A stretch of DNA of 64,000 nucleotides from Lentzea aerocolonigenes. GTDB taxonomy: Bacteria; Actinomycetota; Actinomycetes; Mycobacteriales; Pseudonocardiaceae. The translations under genes and the position numbers were made by a program. Shown piece after piece: positions 34,267 through 42,909 of this stretch (position 1 is the stretch's first letter; each line of letters starts with the position of its first letter). Location: NCBI RefSeq assembly GCF_000974445.1, contig NZ_BBOJ01000031.1:37754-101753 (forward strand), read 5' to 3'. Under the pieces are notes generated by a model. The model was not told where the DNA came from. It was given only the letters and a program-made list of their open reading frames with translations, and ran no database searches.

Positions 34267-35262
34267 TCATTCACCTCCCGTGCGCACCAGACGCACACCG
34301 ATTTCCGCGACGCCCTCGCCGCCCTGGGTGAACTTCACGTTCACCTTCCGCTCGGCGCCGCCGGGGTGCGCGGTGGCGTGCGCGAGCAGCAATTCGTCGA
34401 GTTCGGCATAACGTTCGAAAACAGCCGTGACACCGGCCACGCACCAGTGCACGAGCTCCACGCCCGTGCCGTCGTCGACCAACGCCAGCGCCGCCTGCCG
34501 CGCGGCCTCGGCGAGCACCATCGCGGGCAGGTGGTCGTACTCGTGGTCGAACAGCGCCCGGTTGCCGAAGTGCGGTGACACCGTCGCCGTCACCGCGTCC
34601 GGACTCCGGCGCAGGCCGGCGAGCACGACGTTGCGCGGGTCGACCCGTCCGACCAGGTGCGGTGCGACCTGGTCGTCCCCGCGGAAGCCCTGGTAGGCCG
34701 CGGTGCTGGGCGGGACCGTGCCGCGCTGGAAGTCGCGCAGCGCCGCGATCTCGCTCTGCCGCATGACCTTCAGGCTCAGCTCGTGCCGGCCGGCGAGCCT
34801 GCCGCCGAGGTACAGCTCCTGCTCCACGCCCGCGTTGCGCACCCGGCCGCGCGGCGTCGGGTTGCCCGACAGCGTGGTGTCGAGCACCAGCTCACCCGGT
34901 TCGGCACCGGTGATCGTCGCGTCGACGTCGTCGAGCTCGATGCTGAACGTGCTGACGATCATCGAGTGGCCGAGGGGAAGCCCGACGACCGCGTGCGCGC
35001 CGTAGATGCCGGCCTGCCTGCACGCCTCCAGCAGCAACATGGGGTCGTACCTGGCGGGAACGCCGAGGTGGTCGCTGTAGTGGCCGTGCGTCAACGGGAG
35101 CTGGGCGCCGACGAGGCACCGCCGCTCGCCGATCCGCACGCTGTCCGTGACGAACACCTCCGCGACGGACGTGCGGTGCACCAGCGCACGGTCCACGGTG
35201 CGCTGGAAGCCCAGTGGTGGGCGCGCGTCGAACTCCGGTGCGACCTGCTCGCTCACAGACAT
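34267..35262 (-). CDS. AfsA/ScbA-type butyrolactone synthase homologue
   Basis: A 331-residue protein with two AfsA hot-dog repeats: GHYSDHLGVPARYDPMLLLEACRQAG in the first half and the shorter match HEYDHLPAMVLAEAARQAA in the second. AfsA joins a beta-ketoacyl group to dihydroxyacetone phosphate to make the gamma-butyrolactone skeleton. ATG 35262 is used; GGAG lies nine bases upstream. It heads a seven-gene minus-strand operon and is divergent from the ACP-ketosynthase operon. No TetR-type butyrolactone receptor is encoded in the window. Confidence 0.9.
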   Translation of the reverse strand: MSVSEQVAPEFDARPPLGFQRTVDRALVHRTSVAEVFVTDSVRIGERRCLVGAQLPLTHGHYSDHLGVPARYDPMLLLEACRQAGIYGAHAVVGLPLGHSMIVSTFSIELDDVDATITGAEPGELVLDTTLSGNPTPRGRVRNAGVEQELYLGGRLAGRHELSLKVMRQSEIAALRDFQRGTVPPSTAAYQGFRGDDQVAPHLVGRVDPRNVVLAGLRRSPDAVTATVSPHFGNRALFDHEYDHLPAMVLAEAARQAALALVDDGTGVELVHWCVAGVTAVFERYAELDELLLAHATAHPGGAERKVNVKFTQGGEGVAEIGVRLVRTGGE

Positions 35263-35495
35263 CCTCGATTCTCCGGTTCGCCGAGACGACTTGTCGCCAC
35301 CAATTCGTACGGGGTCGGCGTCAAAGCGACATAAATCGAAGATGAAAGCTGGTCGTTGGGAACACCGGAGTAGTACGCCCACTACAACCTTAGATGAAGG
35401 AGGATGCGAACTTACGGTTGCCCGCATTGCCGTCCCGGCGATTTTTTTCCTAGCGTGAACGGCACTTCAGCTCACCACACATTGGGGAGAAACTG
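35263..35495. promoter_or_regulatory. Divergent promoter region of the two main operons
   Basis: Less GC-rich than its surroundings. It holds a small dyad gtagt-acgccc-actac near 35371 and ctagcgtgaa near 35451 about 45 bases before the ACP start, which could be its -10. I see no clear butyrolactone-receptor palindrome. Confidence 0.4.
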
Positions 35496-35771
35496 GTGAC
35501 TCAGGACGTCGCTTCGAGCACATCAGATCTGCGAGCAGCCATCGGCGAAATCCTGGTGCAGGAGCTCGAGATCGAATCGGACGAACTCACCGCGACCGCC
35601 GGGTTCGAGGACGAGTACGGCGCGGACTCGCTGACGCTGCTCGCCGTCGTGGCCCGGTTCGAGCGGGAGCTCGGCATCGTGATCCCGTCCGACCACGTCG
35701 GACGGATGACGAGCCTCGACAAGGTCTACGAGGTCGTCAACGAGTTCAGCGGGACGGCACCCGTTGTCTGA
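35496..35771 (+). CDS. Acyl carrier protein (second, ketosynthase-linked)
   Basis: A 91-residue carrier protein with the attachment motif EYGADSLTLLAVV, Ser45. It starts at GTG 35496 behind GGGGAGA. Its stop lies 5 bases inside the next gene (overlap of 8 bases), so it is made together with the ketosynthase pair and is the likely extension carrier. Confidence 0.93.
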   Translation: MTQDVASSTSDLRAAIGEILVQELEIESDELTATAGFEDEYGADSLTLLAVVARFERELGIVIPSDHVGRMTSLDKVYEVVNEFSGTAPVV

Positions 35772-36984
35772 GATCGGCGGCCGACGAGTCGTCATCACCG
35801 GCCTCGGCGTCGTCAGCAACGTCGGCATCGGCGTCGACGACTTCACCGAGTCCATCCGGGCGGGCCGCACCGGGATGTCCCCGATCACCAGCTTCGACAC
35901 GAGCAGGTTTCCCAAGGTCATCGGCGGCGAGGTCCAGGACTTCAAGCCGGACGCCGTGCTGGAGCGCCTCGACGCCGACGAGTGGGGTCGCAGCGGGCTG
36001 TTCGCCGCGGCGGCTGCCCGGCTCGCCGCGAGGGACGCGGGTGTGTCCGACGAGGAGCTGAGCTCGGCACCGTCGGGCTCGGTCATGGGCACGACGAGCG
36101 GCGAGTCGGCGGTCAAGCAACGCCTGTCGGAGCAGGCGGTCGGTGCCGGGCCGGAGACGGTCGACCCGGACCTGGTGCTCATGTCGCCGGCCCACCGGAT
36201 CGCCGCCGCGGTGAACACCGAGCTGGGGCTCAACGGTGAGGCGCACGTCATCGCCACCGCCTGCTCGGCGAGCAACTACGCGCTCGGCTACGCGTTCGAC
36301 CTGGTGCGCGAGGGAGAGGCGGACTACGTGTTCGCCGGTGGCGCCGACTCGGTGAACCGCCACACGCACGCCGGTTTCCTGCGCCTGGGCGCACTCGCCG
36401 ACGACGTCATCCGGCCGTTCGACGTGAACCGCTCCGGGATCATCACCGGCGAGGGCGGCGTCGCCCTGCTGCTGGAACCGCTGGAGCAGGCGGTCGCGCG
36501 CGGGGCCAGGATCTACGCCGAGGTGCTCGGGTACGGCGTCAACTGCGACGCCAAGCACATGGTGCACCCGGACGCCGAAAGCCTGGCGAGGTGCATCGCG
36601 GCCGCGCTCAGCTCGGCGGGCGTGCTGCCGCACGAGGTCGACTACATCTGCGCGCACGGCACCGGCACCCCGGTCAACGACGAGGCGGAGATCGCCGCGG
36701 TCCGGTCGGTGTACGGCGAGCAGCTGCCACCGATCAGCTCGATCAAGTCGATGATCGGCCACACGATGGGCGCCGCGAGCGGCTACGGCGCGGTCATCTC
36801 CTGCAAGTCGCTGCACGACGGGTTCCTGCCGCCGACCGCGAACCTCCAGCAGCTCGACCCCGCGCTCGGGCCGGAGCTCGACGTCGTGCCGGTGACCAGG
36901 GAGGCCACGCCCTCGGTCGTGGTGAACCACGGCTTCGCCTTCGGCGGCAACAACGCCGTCGTCGTCCTGGGGAGGGTCTCGTGA
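35764..36984 (+). CDS. Beta-ketoacyl synthase (KS-alpha, FabF-like)
   Basis: A 406-residue decarboxylative condensing enzyme. The catalytic residues are Cys167 in IATACSASNY, His298 in AHGTGTPVND and His333 in SMIGHTMGA. The start is TTG 35764, because the conserved VVITGLGVVS strand begins nine residues later and no other start fits. It overlaps the ACP stop and is followed by a GTGA-coupled ketosynthase-like partner, the KS-CLF arrangement of type II polyketide systems. Confidence 0.93.
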   Translation: MSEIGGRRVVITGLGVVSNVGIGVDDFTESIRAGRTGMSPITSFDTSRFPKVIGGEVQDFKPDAVLERLDADEWGRSGLFAAAAARLAARDAGVSDEELSSAPSGSVMGTTSGESAVKQRLSEQAVGAGPETVDPDLVLMSPAHRIAAAVNTELGLNGEAHVIATACSASNYALGYAFDLVREGEADYVFAGGADSVNRHTHAGFLRLGALADDVIRPFDVNRSGIITGEGGVALLLEPLEQAVARGARIYAEVLGYGVNCDAKHMVHPDAESLARCIAAALSSAGVLPHEVDYICAHGTGTPVNDEAEIAAVRSVYGEQLPPISSIKSMIGHTMGAASGYGAVISCKSLHDGFLPPTANLQQLDPALGPELDVVPVTREATPSVVVNHGFAFGGNNAVVVLGRVS

Positions 36985-38084
36985 CCACCGTCGCGCCACC
37001 GGAGCCGCTCGCGATCACCGGGTGCGGCGTCGTGTCCCCCGCCGGGGTCGGCCTCGACAGGTTCAAGGAGTACCTCGACCTGCCGAGGGTCGCACGGCCG
37101 GTGCACGCACCCGAGGACGCCGACTCCTACCCACCGCTCGCCGTCCACTCGGCGGGTGACATCAAGCTCGCGGAGCACGTGGGCCGCAAGGGCACCCGCC
37201 GCCTCGACCGGATGGTCGGGCTGGCTCTGGTCGCGAGCAAGCTCGCGCTCGAGTCGGCCGGTCGCGCGGACGAACGCTCGATGCGCGCGCAAACCGGTGT
37301 CGCCATCGGCACCAGCACCGGCAGCATCGCGAGCCTGTTCGAGATCGCGACGAACACGCTCACCCAGAGCGAGCCGTACATGATCGAACCGTCCAGGTTC
37401 CCGAACACGGTGCTCAACTCGTGCGCGGGTCAGGTCGCGATCTGGAACTCGCTCAAGGGGGTCAACGCGACGGTCGCGGGCGGGCACGTCTCCAGCACGG
37501 CGGCGCTGCGGTACGCGCAGAACGCGATCCGGCGCGGGCACGTGACGAGCATGCTCGCCGGCGGCATCGAGGAGACGTGCCCGCAGCTCGCGTGGGCGTG
37601 GCACCGCGCGGCCCTGCTCCGGCCGGGCACCGCGCTCGCCGAAGGCGCCGGGATCCTCGTGGTCGAGGACCGGTCCGTCGTCGGCGACCGGCCTGTGCTG
37701 GCCGAGCTGCTCGGCACCAGGACGGCGTACCGCGGCGGGCGCACCAGCCTCACCCAGGGCCTCGCGGACTGCATCACGAAGTTGTTGTCCGACAACGGGG
37801 TCAGGCCCGAGGACGTCGGCGTCGTGGCGCTCGGAGCCGGCGGTCAGGTCGGCGCCCGCCGCATCGAGGAACAGGGCGTGCGGCTCGCGCTCGGGTTCCT
37901 GCCGGACGCCCTGCGCGTGCCGGAAGCACTCGGCGAGAGCTACAGCGCCGGCGGTGCGCTGCAGACGGCGGCGGTGCTCGCGCGCTGGTCCGGGGACTCG
38001 CCCGCCTCCGAACGGTTCGGACTCGTCACCTCGCTGGGGCGCGACGGGGCCATCGGCTGCGTGCTGCTGCGCAGGCCCTCGTGA
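36981..38084 (+). CDS. Chain-length-factor-like ketosynthase homologue
   Basis: A 367-residue thiolase-fold protein without a working ketosynthase site. Where the active Cys would stand the sequence reads VAGGHVSSTAAL, putting His169 in the Cys position; the HGTGT motif is also missing (VVALGAGGQVG instead). Chain-length factors carry a similar VxGGQ sequence. It probably forms a heterodimer with the upstream KS and sets chain length. GGAGGG precedes GTG 36981, which overlaps the KS stop. Confidence 0.88.
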   Translation: MTTVAPPEPLAITGCGVVSPAGVGLDRFKEYLDLPRVARPVHAPEDADSYPPLAVHSAGDIKLAEHVGRKGTRRLDRMVGLALVASKLALESAGRADERSMRAQTGVAIGTSTGSIASLFEIATNTLTQSEPYMIEPSRFPNTVLNSCAGQVAIWNSLKGVNATVAGGHVSSTAALRYAQNAIRRGHVTSMLAGGIEETCPQLAWAWHRAALLRPGTALAEGAGILVVEDRSVVGDRPVLAELLGTRTAYRGGRTSLTQGLADCITKLLSDNGVRPEDVGVVALGAGGQVGARRIEEQGVRLALGFLPDALRVPEALGESYSAGGALQTAAVLARWSGDSPASERFGLVTSLGRDGAIGCVLLRRPS

Positions 38085-38141
38085 CCTGCCTCGTGATCTC
38101 CCAGTACTCACAACGATTCTCGGTCAAGGAGTGGGCAAGGA

Positions 38142-39482
38142 ATGAAGACTGACTTCGACGTGATCATCGTGGGCGGTGGTCCCGCGGGATCCACGGCCGC
38201 CTCGTACCTCGCCCGCGAGGGTCTCTCGGTCGCGGTGTTCGAGAGCGAGATGTTCCCCCGCCCGCACGTCGGGGAGTCGCTCGTGCCCGCCACGACGCGC
38301 GTCCTGATCGACATCGGGGCGATGGACAAGATCGACGCGGCGGGCTTCCCGAAGAAGTACGGCGCGTCCTGGACGACCCCCGGCAAGCACTCGCAGCTGA
38401 ACTCGCCGGCGCTGTCGTTCGACTTCGACGGCCACGCCGCTGTGCAGTTCGGCGAGCGCGACCAGGAGGGGGTCGACCGGCCGTACACCTACCACGTCGA
38501 CCGCAGCAAGTTCGACCTGATCCTGCTCAAGCACGCGGAGTCCTGCGGTGCGAACGTGTTCCAGGGCGCCCGTGTGCTCAAGGTCGACTTCGACGATCCC
38601 TCTCTCGTGAAGGCCTCCGTCCGGTTCGGCCCGCGCACCGTCGACTTCAGCGCGCGCATGTTCGTCGACGCGTCGGGACGGCAGACGCTGCTCGGCAGGC
38701 AGCGCAAGGTGAAGGTCGCCGACGAGGTGTTCGACCAGTACGCCATCCACGCCTGGTTCGAGGACCTCGATCGCACGGCACTCGCGGCCACGCCGGAGGA
38801 GACCGAGAACATCCTGATCCACTTCCTGCCGATCAGCGACACCTGGGTGTGGCAGATCCCGATCACCGACCGGATCACGAGCATCGGTGTCGTCACGCAG
38901 AAGCACCAGTTCGCCGAGGCCAACACCGACCGCGAGAAGTTCTTCTGGAAGTACGTGCGCACCCGTCCCGACCTGGCGGAGCAGCTCAAGAAGGCCAAGC
39001 AGGTCACCGAATTCCGGCCGGAGGGCGACTACAGCTACTCGATGAAGGAGGTCAGCGGCGACCGGTTCGTCATGATCGGCGACGCCGCGCGGTTCGTCGA
39101 CCCGATCTTCTCCAGCGGCGTCAGCATCGCGCTGAGCACCGCCCGGCTCGCCGCGCACGACATCGTCGCGGCCTTCAAGGACGACAACTTCGAGAAGGCC
39201 CAGTTCGCCGAGTACGAACGGCTGCAGCGGCTCGGCACGAAGAACTGGTACGAGTTCATCTCGATCTACTACCGGCTGAACATCCTGTTCGGCGCGTTCG
39301 TCCAGGACCCGCGCTACCGCCTCGACGTGCTCCAGCTGCTGCAGGGCGACATGTACGAGGAGAACCCGAAGGCGCTCGCCGCCATGCGCGAGGTGGTGAC
39401 CGAGGTCGAGAACGACCCCGGTCACGTCTGGCACCCCTACCTCGGCAACCTCCGCGTTGCCCTGGACCCGGTCACGGCCTGA
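38142..39482 (+). CDS. Flavin-dependent halogenase
   Basis: A 446-residue FADH2-dependent halogenase. The FAD motif VGGGPAGSTAASYL opens the protein; FPRPHVGESLVP, the Lys pair 71-72 in FPKKYGASW, the halogenase signature W235-V-W237-Q-I-P240 and GDAARFVDPIFSSGV follow. The KYGA form is typical of enzymes acting on carrier-bound substrates (inference from family). Chloride or bromide use cannot be told. ATG 38142 follows AAGGAG/AAGG. It is the last gene of the KS operon before a strong hairpin. No flavin reductase is seen. Confidence 0.92.
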   Translation: MKTDFDVIIVGGGPAGSTAASYLAREGLSVAVFESEMFPRPHVGESLVPATTRVLIDIGAMDKIDAAGFPKKYGASWTTPGKHSQLNSPALSFDFDGHAAVQFGERDQEGVDRPYTYHVDRSKFDLILLKHAESCGANVFQGARVLKVDFDDPSLVKASVRFGPRTVDFSARMFVDASGRQTLLGRQRKVKVADEVFDQYAIHAWFEDLDRTALAATPEETENILIHFLPISDTWVWQIPITDRITSIGVVTQKHQFAEANTDREKFFWKYVRTRPDLAEQLKKAKQVTEFRPEGDYSYSMKEVSGDRFVMIGDAARFVDPIFSSGVSIALSTARLAAHDIVAAFKDDNFEKAQFAEYERLQRLGTKNWYEFISIYYRLNILFGAFVQDPRYRLDVLQLLQGDMYEENPKALAAMREVVTEVENDPGHVWHPYLGNLRVALDPVTA

Positions 39483-39500
39483 CCCTCGCCACCTGATCTC

Positions 39501-39548
39501 CCGAAGCGACGGCTCCGCCCCGTGTGCCCGGCGGAACCGTCGCTTCGG
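39501..39548 (+). terminator. Strong hairpin terminator of the cluster
   Basis: Nineteen-base arms (39501-39519 and 39530-39548, one mismatch) with a 10-nt loop after the halogenase gene. Confidence 0.8.
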
Positions 39549-39630
39549 CGGGGAACCGGAGGTGGGCGGGCGCCCGCGGCGTTGCGGGTGCCCGTCCACC
39601 GCCGGACATCGACGATTGGAGTCATCGGCT

Positions 39631-40857
39631 GTGAACCCCGAACAAGTTCCGGTGCTGTTGTTCGCACTGGCCGTGATCGTCACGGCCGCGCAGGCGTTCG
39701 GCGCGCTGGCGAGACGGGCGGGACAGCCGCCGGTGATCGGCGAGATCCTGCTGGGTGTCCTGATCGGACCGACGTTCTTCGGTGGCGCGGTCGCCGCGTT
39801 CCTGTTCCCCGCCGAGATCCGGCCGTTGCTGAGCGTGCTGGCGAACGTCGGCGTGGCGCTGTTCATGTTCACCGTCGGCACCGAGGTCGACCGGAGGCTG
39901 TTGCGGGGCCACGGCCGGATGACGTTGTCGGTCGCGTCGGCGTCGATGGCGCTGCCGTTGCTGCTGGGGTGCGGACTCGCGCTGTACCTCTCAGGGCACT
40001 ACGAGAGTTCTCACCGCGTGGGCTTCGTGCTGTTCCTCGGCACGGCGATGGCCGTGACCGCTTTCCCCGTGCTGGCACGGATTCTCACCGACCGCGGGAT
40101 GCAGCGCACCACGATCGGAGGTCTCGCGCTGTCCTGCGCGGCGGTGGCCGACCTGCTCGCCTGGACGTTGCTCGCCGTCATCGCGACCATCGTGGGCGGC
40201 GCGCACCGGCCGCAGTGGGTGGTCGCGATGATCATCCCGTTCACCGCATTCCTGCTGCTGATCGTGCGCCCACTGCTGGGCAGGATCGCGAACGACTCGC
40301 GCCCGCGCACGCTCGCCGTCGCACTGGTGGGTCTGCTGGCCTGCGGTGCCGCGACGGAGTGGATGGGCCTGCACTACATCTTCGGCTGCTTCCTGTTCGG
40401 TCTGGTCATGCCGACCGGCGCCAGGGAGAGCTTCGAAGGGACCGCCCGGCTCGCCGGGGTGCTGCTGCTGCCGACGTACTTCATCGTCGCCGGCCTGAAC
40501 GTCGACCTCTCCTCGATGCGCGTGACGAACGTGGCCGACCTCGTCCTGATCATGCTGGTGTCGGTCGGCGGCAAGTTCGCCGGCACGATGATCGCGGCGC
40601 GGCTGCACCGGGTCGAGTGGCGGCAGGCGGCGACGCTCGGCACGTTGATGAACGCACGCGGACTCACCGAGCTGATCGTGCTCACCACCGGGTTGCAGCT
40701 GGGCCTGCTCGACACCGGCCTCTACTCGCTGATGGTGCTCATGGCCCTGCTGACCACGGCGATGACCGGCCCGTTGCTGCAGCTCCTGCACCGCGAGGAC
40801 CGCGTCCCGCAGGACTTCCTCGCCACGGAGACCGAGGTCAGTCGCCGGTCCCGATGA
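39631..40857 (+). CDS. CPA2-type cation/proton antiporter
   Basis: A 408-residue membrane protein with about 12 helices. It has GQPPVIGEILLGVLIGPTFF near residue 27, LFMFTVGTEVD near 80 and the ion-binding SCAAVADLLAW near 165 with Asp, all typical of Kef/NhaA-like CPA2 carriers. It has no TrkA domain. Similar carriers often sit beside polyketide and glycopeptide clusters, where they may aid export or pH balance. GTG 39631 has GGAG nine bases upstream. The 3' end overlaps the MerR gene by 20 bases. Confidence 0.9.
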   Translation: MNPEQVPVLLFALAVIVTAAQAFGALARRAGQPPVIGEILLGVLIGPTFFGGAVAAFLFPAEIRPLLSVLANVGVALFMFTVGTEVDRRLLRGHGRMTLSVASASMALPLLLGCGLALYLSGHYESSHRVGFVLFLGTAMAVTAFPVLARILTDRGMQRTTIGGLALSCAAVADLLAWTLLAVIATIVGGAHRPQWVVAMIIPFTAFLLLIVRPLLGRIANDSRPRTLAVALVGLLACGAATEWMGLHYIFGCFLFGLVMPTGARESFEGTARLAGVLLLPTYFIVAGLNVDLSSMRVTNVADLVLIMLVSVGGKFAGTMIAARLHRVEWRQAATLGTLMNARGLTELIVLTTGLQLGLLDTGLYSLMVLMALLTTAMTGPLLQLLHREDRVPQDFLATETEVSRRSR

Positions 40858-41473
40858 GCCTCTCGGAGACGGGCACCTGCGCGAGCCGGCGCGCGGCGGT
40901 CAGCACCGCGTCGCCGATCAGCGTCGCCACGACCATGCCCTCGACGACGTCGTCCACCTTCGAGTGCTTCGCGATGTACGCGACGTCGGCCTCGGCCATG
41001 ATCCGCAGGCCGTCCGCGTAGGCGTCGAGCAGCTCGGCGAAGCGGTCGTGCCCGACCTGTCTCGCCGCGGACAGCGCCTCGGCCAGCCGCCTGGTCACGC
41101 GGCTCTGCTCGACGCCGTGGTCCTCGCGGGGCAGGCCGAGCCGGTCCAGGTACGCGTTCGCCTGGTCGACCGCGGCCGGGTCGAGCGGCGCGCCGGAGGG
41201 CGTGGTGATCGCCTCCTGCACGAGTCCCAGCTTCTGGTGCAGCGACTCGTCCTGGGCGTCGATGAGGCCCAGGACCTCCTTCACCGACGCCAGCGACAGG
41301 CCGCCGACGTCGAGCAACGCCCGCACCAGCCGGAGCCGCCGCAGGTGCTCTTCTCCGTAGTGGGCCTGGTTCGGGCTGGTCAGCTCGCCCGCCGGCAGCA
41401 GTCCCTCGCGCAGGTAGTACTTGATCGTCGGCACCGGGACGCCGCTGCTCCTCGAGAGCTCCCCAACTCGCAC
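40838..41473 (-). CDS. MerR family regulator (second)
   Basis: A 211-residue paralogue of the regulator at 15611. The helix-turn-helix reads MRVGELSRSSGVPVPTIKYYLREG and the wing TSPNQAHYGEEHLRRLRL. A long helical effector region follows. The GTG 41473 start gives the standard N-terminus; no strong ribosome site is seen. It converges on the antiporter gene, so its target may lie elsewhere, for example the fad operon on its other side. Confidence 0.9.
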   Translation of the reverse strand: MRVGELSRSSGVPVPTIKYYLREGLLPAGELTSPNQAHYGEEHLRRLRLVRALLDVGGLSLASVKEVLGLIDAQDESLHQKLGLVQEAITTPSGAPLDPAAVDQANAYLDRLGLPREDHGVEQSRVTRRLAEALSAARQVGHDRFAELLDAYADGLRIMAEADVAYIAKHSKVDDVVEGMVVATLIGDAVLTAARRLAQVPVSERLIGTGD

Positions 41474-41588
41474 CTGGCCAGTCTAGGTACGGGTAGCGAC
41501 GAGTGCCGATACCGGCTCGGGCCTCGGGTTGCCGCAGCTCCCGGGAGTGCGCAAGGTGTGTGACGCAACGAACAGGGGTGCAGCTGTG

Positions 41589-41604
41589 GTTACTCGCCAG
41601 TAAC
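41589..41604. promoter_or_regulatory. Palindromic operator upstream of fadA
   Basis: Perfect dyad gttact-cgcc-agtaac, about 90 bases before the fadA start, within a 221-base divergent gap. It looks like a repressor site for fatty-acid degradation. Its core tactcgccagta recurs with one change at 51773. Confidence 0.6.
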
Positions 41605-41694
41605 TAGGGCTAGAGTTGGCGTTACCGACCGGTAGGGATGTCGCGCACCCCCTGCCCGGTGGACAGAGTTGTCACCACAAGTGGAGGAGACGCC

Positions 41695-42909
41695 GTGGCC
41701 GCACCAGCAGCGCCGGCACGCGTTCGGAACGTGGTCTTCGTCGACGGCGTCCGCACGCCGTTCGGCAAGGCCGGCCCCAAGGGCATTTTCGCCGAGACCC
41801 GTGCCGACGACCTCATCGTGAAGGTCATCCGTGAGCTGCTGCGCAGGCACCCCGAGCTGCCGCCGGAGCGCGTCGACGAGGTCGCCATCGCGGCGACCAC
41901 GCAGATCGGCGACCAGGGCCTCACGCTCGGCCGCACCGCGGCGCTGCTCGCGGGCCTGCCGAAGTCGGTCCCCGGTTACTCGATCGACCGCATGTGCGCG
42001 GGCGCGATGACCGCCGTGACCACCGCCGCGAGCGGCATCGCGTTCGGCGCGTACGACATCGCCATCGCGGGCGGCGTCGAGCACATGGGCCGGCACCCGA
42101 TGGGCGAGGGCGTCGACCCGAACCCGCGCTTCCTGTCGGACAGGATCGTCGACACCAGCGCGCTCGTCATGGGCCAGACCGCGGAGAACCTGCACGACCG
42201 GTTCCCGCACATCACCAAGGAGCGCACGGACGCCTACGCGGCCGCCTCGCAGGCCAAGTACGCCGACGCGCTCAAGAACGGCAAGATCGGCCCGGAGCTC
42301 GTGCCCGTCGCGACCCGCTCCGCCGAGAACGGCTGGGGCCTCGCCACCGCCGACGAGCCGCCGCGTCCCGGCACCACCGTCGAGGACCTCGCCAAGCTCA
42401 AGACCCCGTTCCGCCCGCACGGCCGGATCACCGCGGGCAACGCGGCCGGTCTGAACGACGGCGCGACCGGCTGCATCCTCGCCGAGGAGGAGACCGCGCG
42501 CGAGCTCGGCCTGCCCGTCGGCATGCGGATGGTCGGCTACTCGTTCCTGGGCGTCGAGCCCGAGGTCATGGGCATCGGCCCGGTTCCCGCCACCGAGAAG
42601 GCTCTCGAGCGCGCCGGTCTGTCCATCGAGGACATCGGCCTGTTCGAGGTCAACGAGGCGTTCGCCATCCAGGTGCTCGCGTTCCTCGACCACTTCGGCA
42701 TCGCGGACGACGACCCGCGCGTGAACCAGTGGGGCGGTGCGATCGCCACTGGCCACCCGCTGGCCTCTTCCGGCGTGCGCCTGATGACGCAGCTGTCGCG
42801 TCAGTTCGCCGAGCGCCCGGACGTGCGCTACGGCCTCACCACCATGTGCATCGGCATCGGCATGGGTGGCACCGTTATCTGGGAGAACCCGAACTGGAGC
42901 GGCAAGTGA
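41695..42909 (+). CDS. fadA: Acetyl-CoA acyltransferase (3-ketoacyl-CoA thiolase)
   Basis: A 404-residue thiolase that cleaves 3-ketoacyl-CoA in beta-oxidation. The acylated Cys is in SIDRMCAGAMTA; the base pair is His in GHPLASSG and Cys in TMCIGIGMGG. GGAGGAGA precedes GTG 41695. The stop overlaps the fadB start (GTGA), so both subunits of the trifunctional complex are made together. Confidence 0.95.
   Translation: MAAPAAPARVRNVVFVDGVRTPFGKAGPKGIFAETRADDLIVKVIRELLRRHPELPPERVDEVAIAATTQIGDQGLTLGRTAALLAGLPKSVPGYSIDRMCAGAMTAVTTAASGIAFGAYDIAIAGGVEHMGRHPMGEGVDPNPRFLSDRIVDTSALVMGQTAENLHDRFPHITKERTDAYAAASQAKYADALKNGKIGPELVPVATRSAENGWGLATADEPPRPGTTVEDLAKLKTPFRPHGRITAGNAAGLNDGATGCILAEEETARELGLPVGMRMVGYSFLGVEPEVMGIGPVPATEKALERAGLSIEDIGLFEVNEAFAIQVLAFLDHFGIADDDPRVNQWGGAIATGHPLASSGVRLMTQLSRQFAERPDVRYGLTTMCIGIGMGGTVIWENPNWSGK

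Noticed and set aside
35263..35495. Butyrolactone-receptor (ARE-type) box in the AfsA/ACP gap
   Set aside because: No 20-26 bp palindrome with the expected pattern could be found by eye; only a 5-bp dyad is present.
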